Below are positions 1 to 7,484 of a stretch of 61,837 bases of DNA, piece after piece. Source of the stretch: Prevotella sp. GTDB lineage: Bacteria > Bacteroidota > Bacteroidia > Bacteroidales > Bacteroidaceae. The position numbers and the translations under genes are program-made. The DNA lies in the NCBI GenBank assembly GCA_020026195.1, contig JAHHQW010000006.1, forward strand, positions 1 through 61,837. Reading direction: 5' to 3'. Under the pieces are notes generated by a model. It was not told the DNA's origin. It was given only the letters and a program-made list of their open reading frames with translations, and did no database searches. The first letter of the stretch is position 1; every line of letters begins with the position of its first letter.

Positions 1-93
1 GTTTTATCTAATCTGTTGATAGTCAAATAAAACCTACCTGATTACAACAAATATAACAAAAAGGATGTGAGTAATGAAATTAAAACTCTATTT

Positions 94-125
94 TTTGACG
101 TATCGTTAAAATATCATTACTTTTG
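94..125 (+). promoter_or_regulatory. Bacteroidota-type promoter of kdsB
   Basis: A TTTG (-33) at 94-97 and TACTTTTG (-7, consensus TAnnTTTG) at 118-125 are separated by 20 bases, the normal spacing for the primary sigma factor of Bacteroidota. Transcription would begin near 131, giving a leader of about 20 bases before the kdsB start codon. Confidence 0.75.
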
Positions 126-150
126 CATTTAAAGAATAAATAAAAGCACT

Positions 151-900
151 ATGAAATTTATTGCAATTATACCTGCACGTTACGCCTCTACGAGGTTTCC
201 CGGCAAACCATTGGCTATGCTCGGTGGCAGACCAGTTATTCAGAGAGTGTATGAAAAAGTTAAGGAAGTAATCAGTGATGTCTATGTGGCTACCGACGAC
301 CAGCGCATCTTCGATGCCGTCGAAGGTTTCGGCGGAAAGGCCGTGATGACGTCTGCCAGTCATAAGTCGGGTACCGACCGTATAAAGGAGGCTCTCGACA
401 AAGTAGGAGGGGGCTTTGATGTGGTTATTAACATTCAGGGCGACGAACCGTTTATTCACAAGTCACAGATAGAGGAAGTATGCCGCTGCTTTGACGACGA
501 GTCTACACAGATAGCAACTCTTGGCATTCCGTTTACAGAGAAGGGCGGAATGGAAGCCGTTGCCAATCCGAACTCACCTAAGATTGTGGTAGACAACAAT
601 GGTTTTGCAATGTATTTCAGCCGCAGCATAATACCTTTCGTGCGTGGTGTGGAGCAGAGCGAATGGATGGGAAAATATCCTTTCCTCAAGCACATCGGAC
701 TGTATGCCTACCGTGCAGAAGTTCTGCGTCAGGTTACTGCTCTTCCGCAGTCATCGTTAGAACTTGCCGAGAGTCTTGAGCAGCTGCGTTGGTTGCAGAA
801 CGGCTATAAGATAAAGGTCGGAATAACAACTCTTGAGACGGTGGGCATTGATACGCCGCAGGATTTGGAAAAGGCAGAGAAACTTCTTTCTGAAATGTAA
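151..900 (+). CDS. kdsB: 3-deoxy-manno-octulosonate cytidylyltransferase (CMP-KDO synthetase)
   Basis: The enzyme transfers CMP from CTP to KDO, giving the CMP-KDO used to build the inner core of lipopolysaccharide; it acts in the cytoplasm. The 249-residue length matches the family. The nucleotide-binding signature IPARYASTRFPGKPL is at residues 7-21, TSASHKSGTDR at 67-77 and the metal-binding NIQGDEPF at 94-101. It has its own promoter (94-125) and a terminator after it (921-960), so it is probably monocistronic. The ATG at 151 lies just downstream of the predicted transcription start. Assignment is secure. Confidence 0.97.
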   Translation: MKFIAIIPARYASTRFPGKPLAMLGGRPVIQRVYEKVKEVISDVYVATDDQRIFDAVEGFGGKAVMTSASHKSGTDRIKEALDKVGGGFDVVINIQGDEPFIHKSQIEEVCRCFDDESTQIATLGIPFTEKGGMEAVANPNSPKIVVDNNGFAMYFSRSIIPFVRGVEQSEWMGKYPFLKHIGLYAYRAEVLRQVTALPQSSLELAESLEQLRWLQNGYKIKVGITTLETVGIDTPQDLEKAEKLLSEM

Positions 901-920
901 TTCCGTCGATTATATGATTG

Positions 921-960
921 AGAGGAACAGATCGTGATTTCATGGTCTGTTCTTTTTTTG
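921..960 (+). terminator. Rho-independent terminator after kdsB
   Basis: GAACAGA at 925-931 pairs with TCTGTTC at 946-952, and the right arm runs into a tract of seven T residues (953-959). It lies 25 bases after the kdsB stop codon. Confidence 0.8.
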
Positions 961-1461
961 TCTTCTGAAATTTTTTTCTGCCTGTGCAGAGATTATCTTA
1001 ACCCAATACCTCACGTTCTGATATTTCCATCACCCGGCATTAAATTTTTTCTTCCTCCGGTAATAAAAACATCGTCATCTCCGGCATTAATTTTATTCTT
1101 TATTTCTATTGATGATATTAATATATAATATCTCTATCTTTATATAAAAAAACTTTTCTTGATTATCAGTGAGTTAAGACAGGCATTTTTGAAAAAGATT
1201 CCAGAAAGATTTGAAAAATGTTCGTAATCTTTAATGCCGTCACGATGTGTTTTCGCAGTCATATTCTGTATGTCAGACAAAGGCAGCTGAGAAAGTTTGC
1301 TAATGCAGTTGCGAAAGTTTGCTAATGCAGTTGAGAAAGTTTGTAAACGCAGCTGAGAAAGTTTGCTAATGCACATGTGAAAGTTTGCTAATGCACATGT
1401 GAAAGTTTGATGACGTCAGTATATATATATATAGTATACGGAAATCCCCGATACTGTTTTA
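960..1461. other. Intergenic region between kdsB and the lysO pair
   Basis: I see no credible gene here. The first 320 bases are AT- and CT-rich without structure that I could define. The rest holds the 22-bp tandem array (1282-1410) and a run of alternating TA around 1419-1438. A 78-codon frame on the minus strand exists only because the repeat unit lacks stops in that frame. Confidence 0.6.
1282..1410. repeat. 22-bp tandem repeat array (minisatellite)
   Basis: Five full copies of a 22-base unit start at 1291, 1313, 1335, 1357 and 1379, with a partial sixth at 1401 and a degenerate unit tail at 1282-1290. Each begins GAAAGTTTG and the first continues CTAATGCAGTTGC. The last two full copies share the variant tail CTAATGCACATGT, which suggests recent duplication of one unit. 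There is no spacer, so it is not a CRISPR array. It lies between the kdsB terminator and the 3' end of the convergent lysO pair. Confidence 0.85.
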
Positions 1462-2064
1462 TTACAGAGAGCAGAACAACGTTACTAAGAACGGAACAGA
1501 AAAGTCACACACAATACCGTTGTAAATAGAAACGACAGCCATCTCAGAACCTGATACCGCCGTAATGATCGGAAGGGTAGTGTCCATGCTCGTAGCACCA
1601 CCGCACGAAATGGGAGCCAGTTTGCCGAAGTAACGTACCATCAGCGGAGCACCCACAAGTGTTATTATCTCACGCATAATGTTAGACAGCAGAGCCACGA
1701 TGCCCGGTTCTGTTCCCATATATTCGGTTATGAAGATGCTTGACAGCGAATAATAACCCAGACCGCTGCCTATTGCCATACATTCCGAGATACTGCGTCC
1801 GGGGATGAACAGAGATATTACTGCACATCCTGCAAGCGTTCCCGCAATGGTCATCAGCGGAAGAGCGAGCATACGGCGGTCAAGACTTTTAAATTTAGAA
1901 AGACTGTCAGAGCTGCTGCCGATAGACATTCCCACGCAGAACATAAGCAGACACAGAGCGTAGAAACTGAAATTTCCTGAAACGAATCGTTCCGGTACAA
2001 CTCCTGCCAGGGCACAAAGTACACCGAGAGCGAAGAAACTAACAACAATCAGACTGCCTTTCAT
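1462..2064 (-). CDS. Lysine exporter LysO family protein, C-terminal half
   Basis: This 200-residue integral membrane protein corresponds to the last two thirds of E. coli LysO (YbjE, DUF340), which exports L-lysine and toxic lysine analogues. Hallmarks are the AIGSGLGYYSLS segment near 97-108 and SCGGATSMDTTLP at 153-165, both strongly conserved in LysO. About six hydrophobic segments are visible. The missing N-terminal part is encoded by the gene just upstream, whose stop codon is separated from this ATG by one base, so the pair is cotranscribed and probably forms a two-chain exporter. The substrate is inferred from the family. Confidence 0.85.
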   Translation of the reverse strand: MKGSLIVVSFFALGVLCALAGVVPERFVSGNFSFYALCLLMFCVGMSIGSSSDSLSKFKSLDRRMLALPLMTIAGTLAGCAVISLFIPGRSISECMAIGSGLGYYSLSSIFITEYMGTEPGIVALLSNIMREIITLVGAPLMVRYFGKLAPISCGGATSMDTTLPIITAVSGSEMAVVSIYNGIVCDFSVPFLVTLFCSL

Positions 2065-2065
2065 A

Positions 2066-2347
2066 TTATTCCGTAGTTTTATTTTTCTTATTGTTTACCA
2101 TGCGCCATAACATATACGAAGCAGCAATACTTCCGGCAACGGCAGCAGCCGTGATGATGAATGCTTCGGCACCGAGACTTGTGAACTCCTTTACTATACT
2201 CTTGTTTCCACCTGTTTCAGCCCCAAGAATAAATAAGAGAACCCATATAAGTAATGTTATAACTTTCGGAAGCACCCCGTTTACATGGTGTTTCAAAAGT
2301 CTGCCCGTCAAGATACCCGGTAACATTATTGATATTATCGTCAGCAT
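2066..2347 (-). CDS. LysO family transporter, N-terminal half
   Basis: A 93-residue protein with three hydrophobic segments (about 1-20, 28-45 and 62-80), similar to the N-terminal region of the single-chain LysO (YbjE). It is followed after one base by the gene for the C-terminal part. A split of this kind is common in Bacteroidota, so it is more likely a natural two-gene form than a frameshift: the upper gene ends at its own TAA and the lower one has its own ATG. The -7 box at 2398-2405 drives both. Confidence 0.8.
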   Translation of the reverse strand: MLTIISIMLPGILTGRLLKHHVNGVLPKVITLLIWVLLFILGAETGGNKSIVKEFTSLGAEAFIITAAAVAGSIAASYMLWRMVNNKKNKTTE

Positions 2348-2397
2348 TCAGAAAAGTTTTAGTGTTTGGTTAAAAATGAATTTTTATGTTTACGATG

Positions 2398-2405
2398 CAA
2401 ATATA
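2398..2405 (-). promoter_or_regulatory. -7 box of the lysO pair
   Basis: On the minus strand this reads TATATTTG, a full match to TAnnTTTG, about 50 bases before the start codon at 2347. No good TTTG is seen at the -33 position. Confidence 0.55.
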
Positions 2406-3301
2406 ATCTAATTATGTCAGATTTCATCATAATAGTTATATTCCGATATGATATAATACGCCATTATGCTGTAAATACAAGTCTTTTAGCCCTTTAGCGT
2501 ATGTTTTACATGTTAAAAACAGTTAGAAAGAATCATTAATATGATGGTAAAAGTTAAATATGTTTCCAAGTATCGCATGAAATGTGCTATATGTTCCGCT
2601 TTCTTTATAAAAAAAGGAATAAATTCCTAAAAAATTTTTATACTCATAAAATGCAGGGAATAAATATGTTTAATAAAAAGTGTAACTTGATTTTAGTCTA
2701 TGTTTTGTATATTGCTTTAAATATGTTAAAATAATAATTGCAATTCTAGAAATAAAACGCGGTAAATGCCTTATAACACTGCTTTTACGACAAAATTAAT
2801 AAGTGTTAATTTGATATTTTCCAATTCTTATTTTATGTTATAAAATATCCCTTTTCAATTTGTACTGAATATTTATGTTGCTATTTTTGATTAATATTTA
2901 TTTGTTAATTCGAAGTGATAAAATCTATAATAGTGTTAATATTATAAACGGCCTGCCAGAGTTGTTTTTTCACAAAGAATTTTATCGTTTAATTTGCTAA
3001 TATATAAAAAAACAGAAGCGCTTTATTTTATACCTCTTTTAATGGGGGTAAGCGGATATAAAATATATTATAATAAATAAATCATTGATAAACAATGAGT
3101 TATGTGGTATTTTTAATGCTTATGGTAAAAACTTAACAATACTGGGAAGTATCGGGTAGTATTTACGGGTCATGGTAAAAGTATGATGTAAGATTACAAT
3201 TATAAACCGGCATAAAGAACGTCTTTTGAACTGTTTTTAGGGGTTGAAATAGTAATTTCAAGTGTTTTTAAGTTAAATAATGCAAATTTACTGCCAGCTT
3301 G
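2406..3301. other. Long AT-rich region upstream of the fimbrial operon
   Basis: About 900 bases without a credible gene on either strand. It contains a 14-bp palindrome AGGAATAAATTCCT at 2615-2628, a 7-bp inverted repeat TAACACT/AGTGTTA at 2774-2780 and 2802-2808, and copies of ATGGTAAAA at 2544, 3122 and 3172. GGG-centred short repeats spaced 10-12 bases apart lie at 3144-3169. With the operator-like palindrome at 3244-3261 this looks like an extended regulatory region for the fimbrial promoter. No binding protein can be named. Confidence 0.45.
3244..3261. promoter_or_regulatory. Operator-like inverted repeat before the fimbrial promoter
   Basis: TTGAAAT at 3244-3250 and ATTTCAA at 3255-3261 form a perfect 7-4-7 palindrome that ends 40 bases before the -33 element. 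Position and symmetry suit a dimeric activator site. This is inference; no regulator gene lies nearby. Confidence 0.4.
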
Positions 3302-3332
3302 TTTGCGTGGAAGTGAAAAAAGACTATCTTTG
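3302..3332 (+). promoter_or_regulatory. Promoter of the fimbrial operon
   Basis: TTTG at 3302-3305 and TATCTTTG at 3325-3332 are separated by 19 bases and fit the Bacteroidota consensus fully. Transcription should begin near 3338, leaving an untranslated leader of about 150 bases before the first gene at 3492. Confidence 0.75.
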
Positions 3333-3491
3333 CACTTAGTTATTCTTAAGTAAAAAAATATTATGAAGTGAGTATGTGGATTTAAAAAAGCGCTCTTTAT
3401 TTATATCAATTTGTCGGCGAAAAAAATGTTAACGAGTTCGTGTGTATTTATTGAGTGAATTAATTGAAAAACCATAGAAATAAAATGTCAA

Positions 3492-4853
3492 ATGAAAGTA
3501 AAGGCTTATAAATATATTATCTTAGTCGTGATGGCTCTTGTATGCAGCCATTCGATTGAAGCCAGTACGGAATCTGAAAGGTTTTGGGGTTTATCGTATC
3601 CCGGCACTTCTATGCTGCCTGATTCTACTATAGAATCACATCTGCATTTTAAGATTTCTTATCGTGTGGACCGCCATGATCTTGATACAGCTTACATGGC
3701 CAACCATGATAATATTAATTTGATGCGACTGGCATTTAGCAATCCGGATGATATTGACAGTATAGAAATTTATTCGTTCGCTTCTCCTGAAGGTCCGTTG
3801 CAGCACAACATCTATCTCGCACGCAATCGTGCTGAGAGAGCGAGAGTCCTGGTACATAAACTTCTTAAAGAGAACGGTGTTTATCTTGATGACAGCAAAA
3901 TTAAGATAAGAATCCGAGGAGAAAACTGGGATGACCTCTATACTTCTATTTCAAGAAACAAAGATGCTGAAAATCGTGAAATGATATTAGAGATACTTGA
4001 CGATGAAAGTCTCACACAGGAACAGAAGAAAAAAGAAATTCGTCGTCTTGGATGGAAGACCTGGCGATATGTCATAGACAAGGTGATGCCTCAGTTACGT
4101 TCGGCAGAGATTGTATGTCATTATCACAACGATCTGTTAACTAAAAAACTCGACATGCTTTATACGATTAAGCCTGTGCAGCTGGCAGTTCCCAAACAAC
4201 TGCATGTGAACGAGCAGCCTCTTCACGATGCAATGGATCTGGAACGCAGATTAGTGCAGAAGCGCACACGTATAGCTGTTAAGACCAATATGCTGTACGA
4301 TGCGATGATGTGGGCAAACTTTAGTCTTGAGGTACCTTTCAAGATTAACGATCAGAAATTCTCTGTAACCTACGACCATCAGTTCCCGTGGTGGCGCTGG
4401 GGTAAGGGTAATAACCGCTTCTGTAACAGATACTTGCAGATTGGTGGTGAGGCACGCTGGTGGTTTGCACCGCAGCGTAAGCCAAGAACAAAGAAAAAGA
4501 TTTTGCGCGAATGTCTTGCAGGACATTACCTCGGTCTCTACGGAATGGGTGGTAAGTACGACTTTGAGTGGAGCCGTCAGATATGTTATCAGGGAGAATT
4601 CTGGAGCGGCGGTATTACATACGGTTATGCCATGCCTATAAGCCGAAAGCTCAATCTTGAGTTTTTCATAAGCCTGGGCTATGCTTCTATTGATTATCGT
4701 CACTTCATGCCGTCGGATGACTTCGATGTCCTGTATCGTGATATAGATAAGATGGGACGACTTGACTATTTTGGTGTCACAAAGTTGGGCGTCAGTCTGG
4801 TGCTCCCGATTGATTTCAAGTATAGATCGAAAGGAAAGGGGGAGAATCTATGA
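3492..4853 (+). CDS. DUF3575 outer-membrane protein, first gene of fimbrial operon
   Basis: A 453-residue exported protein. Residues 1-25 form a signal peptide without a lipobox. Residues about 87-130 (IDSIEIYSFASPEG, then NRAERARVL) resemble the OmpA-type peptidoglycan-binding fold. From about 255 to the end lies a DUF3575 region with alternating aromatic strands (KTNMLYDAMMWANFSLE, GITYGYAMPI), as expected for an outer-membrane beta barrel. Genes of this type commonly head Bacteroidales fimbrial operons, so a role in placing or anchoring the assembly machinery in the envelope is likely but unproven. Its stop overlaps the next start by four bases (ATGA). Confidence 0.8.
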   Translation: MKVKAYKYIILVVMALVCSHSIEASTESERFWGLSYPGTSMLPDSTIESHLHFKISYRVDRHDLDTAYMANHDNINLMRLAFSNPDDIDSIEIYSFASPEGPLQHNIYLARNRAERARVLVHKLLKENGVYLDDSKIKIRIRGENWDDLYTSISRNKDAENREMILEILDDESLTQEQKKKEIRRLGWKTWRYVIDKVMPQLRSAEIVCHYHNDLLTKKLDMLYTIKPVQLAVPKQLHVNEQPLHDAMDLERRLVQKRTRIAVKTNMLYDAMMWANFSLEVPFKINDQKFSVTYDHQFPWWRWGKGNNRFCNRYLQIGGEARWWFAPQRKPRTKKKILRECLAGHYLGLYGMGGKYDFEWSRQICYQGEFWSGGITYGYAMPISRKLNLEFFISLGYASIDYRHFMPSDDFDVLYRDIDKMGRLDYFGVTKLGVSLVLPIDFKYRSKGKGENL

Positions 4854-5962
4854 TGAAGAAGATGCTTTTTAATTTGTCAGCACTGCTGGTGCTGCTGGTT
4901 GCGACATCATGCGAGCACCGTCCGTTGGTTGATCCTGAGACGGGAACTGCTAAGTATGTGCGTATCTATATCGACGAACATATTAAGAACGTAACCGAAG
5001 GTTTTTATGCCGATGACATTGAACGACCTGAATTTGTAGAACCAGGTGTCATGCGTGTAGCGCTCTGCGATCCTAATACGGGACGTGTGGTATCAGAAAG
5101 ATACCTCCAGCATTACGACCGTGACGAGCGAGGATATTATCTCGACGGATATATCGCAGCTCCTGCCGGTGAATATAAGTTGCTGGTGTATAACTTCGGT
5201 ACGGAGACAACGCAGATAAAAAATGAGTCAAACTGTTTCGGAGCAGAAGGATATACCAACCATATATCAATGCAGTATTATTCTAAGCTTCCGAGAATGT
5301 TTGGAACATCAAGACCTAACTACGATCAGATGAACCTGCTGTACGAGCCTGATCATCTATGGACGGTTGCCGACGATAAAGTGGTAATACGCGAATATAA
5401 CGGTGCCGACACACTGCGCAACAGTGATGGCGATTTTTATACGGCAAGTACCATAGTAGAGAGCTATTACATACAGGTAAAGGTTAATGGAGCACAGTGG
5501 ATGAGTGGTTCTTCTACGCTGCTTACCGGTGTGGCAGGATCAAAGAAACTGTTTGCTAACGAAATGGTTACAACACCGCCTGCTATATTGTACTTTGAAA
5601 TGAAGGAACGTCAGCGTAAGACTGTTCTGGTGCCGAAGAAAGATGAAGAAGGTAATGTAATGAATAATGGCGAAACAGAAGAGACACAGAGTGCCTACCT
5701 GTATGCAACATTCAATACATGGGGAAAACTTCCTGACACTGAGTCGTTGTTTAAGATAACGTTCAGTTTCGTTACCGTTGGTGGTGGAAACCAGACAGAG
5801 ACAATAGACATTACAGATTATTTCAAGACAGAAGATGCCATAAATCACAGATGGATTATCCTAGAAAAGGAAATTGATATCAAAGAACCTGAATGTGGTG
5901 GCGGAGGTTTCACTCCTGGTGTCGATGACTGGGATGATGAAGAACATAATTTCATAGTTTAA
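4850..5962 (+). CDS. DUF5119 lipoprotein, probable fimbrial anchor or accessory subunit
   Basis: A 370-residue lipoprotein: the signal peptide ends in VATSC with the lipidated Cys at residue 21, followed by a beta-rich body matching the DUF5119 family of Bacteroidales fimbrial loci. The C-terminal tail GVDDWDDEEHNFIV resembles the fimbrillin ends, where the last strand takes part in strand exchange. It lacks the clear S/T-R processing site seen in the six downstream subunits, which fits a protein that stays lipid-anchored like FimB/Mfa2; this is inference. A strong purine-rich site (4831-4845) precedes the start; a second ATG at 4853 is an equally good start. Confidence 0.75.
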   Translation: MMKKMLFNLSALLVLLVATSCEHRPLVDPETGTAKYVRIYIDEHIKNVTEGFYADDIERPEFVEPGVMRVALCDPNTGRVVSERYLQHYDRDERGYYLDGYIAAPAGEYKLLVYNFGTETTQIKNESNCFGAEGYTNHISMQYYSKLPRMFGTSRPNYDQMNLLYEPDHLWTVADDKVVIREYNGADTLRNSDGDFYTASTIVESYYIQVKVNGAQWMSGSSTLLTGVAGSKKLFANEMVTTPPAILYFEMKERQRKTVLVPKKDEEGNVMNNGETEETQSAYLYATFNTWGKLPDTESLFKITFSFVTVGGGNQTETIDITDYFKTEDAINHRWIILEKEIDIKEPECGGGGFTPGVDDWDDEEHNFIV

Positions 5963-6186
5963 AAAAGAATGTCATTTATCAGTCTGATATAGACTTATAT
6001 AAGATATAAGAAAGAGTAATATTTAAATGTATAACGAAAAACATTTTTTGCCTATGAGGAATTGAGAAAGTATGAAAATTTAATTTAAAAAAACGAATTT
6101 AATAACGACGATGTAAGTCCATACAGAGAATAACGGACACATAAAAAGAAACAAACATTATTTATTAATCAAAAACAAAAAAACTT
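5963..6186 (+). promoter_or_regulatory. Leader region of the major fimbrillin gene
   Basis: A 224-base gap inside the operon, rich in A and T. The last 60 bases before the ATG are almost free of G and very A-rich, typical of strongly translated Bacteroidota messages that do not rely on a Shine-Dalgarno site. No full TAnnTTTG box is found. A run ending in TTTTTTG (6044-6050) with TATGAAAA 20 bases on could be a weak promoter. The gap suggests that this gene has extra control of its own. Confidence 0.4.
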
Positions 6187-7311
6187 ATGAAAAAATTATT
6201 GATGATGGCAGCTCTTGCAGGTTTCGCTTTTGCAAGCTGTACAAATGACAACGAAGAAAGTTATGAAGCTAACAAGGCTCCTCAGAGAATTACATTCGCT
6301 TCTCCTGTAATGTATGGTAACACACGTGCTAACATAATGGATGCTGAGCAGGGTGGTACTGTAGGTGGTACACACATCGCATATAACAAGAAGGAGACTT
6401 TCAGAGTATTCGGTGTTAAATATGATGCAGGTAAGTGGGGTGTAAATCAAGCAGATGTATACGGTGTTGATGGTGAAGAAGCATTCTACAGCCAGAGTTT
6501 AGGTGGTTGGGATACACAGCTTCCTCGTTTCTGGGAAGCAGGTAAAGATTATGCATTCGCAGCATATTCTCCTAACATTGTAGCAGGTACAGTAGCTTAT
6601 GACTGGACAAACGGTCTTACAGTTAATGGTTATCAAACACCTGCCATTGGTCAGCAGTATGATATGATGTATGCTCCAGCTGTAAAGGGCTTAAATGATC
6701 AGAGCCAGCTGGCAGCAGGTACAAACGGAAATAATGATGGTTACAATGGTGTTAACTTAGTATTCAAGCATGCACTTTCATCAGTTCACTTCAAGGTTTG
6801 TGTACATAAGGATGAACCTCTGAATGAAAAAAACTTCACACTGAATAGCATTACATTGGCAGGCGTACAGGACAAAGGTAATTTCGCAGAGAACGCAGCT
6901 ACTGGTGCAGCAGCATGGACAGATCAGGCTGGAACAACTTCATATGATTTTGTAGCTGAACCATACTCTCCTTCAAAGGTAGCTTTTAATTTAGCTGATG
7001 ATGTTAAGTCTGTAAATGCTGCAAACCATATTGGTTTCATGGTTCCTCAGACATTGCCAGAAGCAACTCAGATCGTTATCAACTATACAGTAAATCTTGG
7101 TACAGAACAAGAGCCTAACATGAAGGATTTCACAAAGACTATCGTTTTGAACGCAGCTGATTTGATGCCTGTAACAGCTAAATGGGAAATGGGTAAGCGT
7201 TATACTTACACAATTGCACTTACAGCTTCAAATCGTATTTACTTCGCTCCTTCAGTTGATGACTGGACAGACGTTGAACCTACACCGGGTAACAATCCTA
7301 TTGTTCTCTAA
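6187..7311 (+). CDS. Fimbrillin family protein, probable major shaft subunit
   Basis: A 374-residue lipoprotein precursor (lipobox FASC, Cys 18) of the FimA/Mfa1-like fimbrillin family. Family blocks are RITFASPV (34-41), HALSSVHFKVC in the middle and KRYTYTIAL near the end. Arg 47 in GNTRAN lies 29 residues after the Cys, where type V pilins are cleaved by an Arg-specific protease in Porphyromonas. Codons are markedly more uniform (GGT, GCT, ACA) than in the other subunit genes, it has its own A-rich leader and is followed by a terminator-like hairpin. All three points suggest the most abundant subunit. It would be exported as a lipoprotein, trimmed and polymerised at the cell surface. Confidence 0.85.
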   Translation: MKKLLMMAALAGFAFASCTNDNEESYEANKAPQRITFASPVMYGNTRANIMDAEQGGTVGGTHIAYNKKETFRVFGVKYDAGKWGVNQADVYGVDGEEAFYSQSLGGWDTQLPRFWEAGKDYAFAAYSPNIVAGTVAYDWTNGLTVNGYQTPAIGQQYDMMYAPAVKGLNDQSQLAAGTNGNNDGYNGVNLVFKHALSSVHFKVCVHKDEPLNEKNFTLNSITLAGVQDKGNFAENAATGAAAWTDQAGTTSYDFVAEPYSPSKVAFNLADDVKSVNAANHIGFMVPQTLPEATQIVINYTVNLGTEQEPNMKDFTKTIVLNAADLMPVTAKWEMGKRYTYTIALTASNRIYFAPSVDDWTDVEPTPGNNPIVL

Positions 7312-7333
7312 TATTTTTTGAACTCTAATACAT

Positions 7334-7366
7334 AATCCCTGGGGGCTTGTCCCCCAAGGATTTTTA
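7334..7366 (+). terminator. Terminator/attenuator after the major fimbrillin gene
   Basis: Bases 7334-7345 pair with 7351-7362 around a five-base loop (CTTGT). The stem has five G-C pairs at its top and one internal mismatch, and the right arm continues into TTTTT. It starts 23 bases after the stop codon, inside the operon. Partial termination here would give much more message for the major subunit than for the genes downstream. Confidence 0.7.
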
Positions 7367-7371
7367 TAAGT

Positions 7372-7427
7372 CGCTGTCTGATAAAAAGGCGTTAATTCAG
7401 ATGATATCCCCTTCGCAAGGGACAGCG
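7372..7427 (+). promoter_or_regulatory. Structured RNA leader of the second fimbrillin gene
   Basis: CGCTGTC at 7372-7378 pairs perfectly with GACAGCG at 7421-7427. The enclosed segment ends in a small hairpin, CCTT/AAGG at 7410-7413 and 7417-7420, next to the outer stem. It lies just past the intra-operon terminator and could protect the 5' end of processed downstream message or form part of the attenuation switch. Confidence 0.4.
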
Positions 7428-7484
7428 GCACAATACATTAAAAGAGACGTAAGTAATTAATAACAATAAAATTTAAAGGTGATG

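Noticed and set aside
1140..1376. A 78-codon minus-strand frame over the 22-bp repeats
   Set aside because: The frame exists because the repeat unit has no stop in that phase. It has no promoter, no recognisable product and consists mainly of translated repeat.
1282..1410. CRISPR array
   Set aside because: Units are 22 bases and directly adjacent without spacers, and no cas genes are in the window.
2406..3491. Phase-variable (invertible) fimbrial promoter
   Set aside because: The promoter at 3302-3332 is not flanked by matching inverted repeats that I can find, and no invertase gene is nearby. The short palindromes present are operator-sized.
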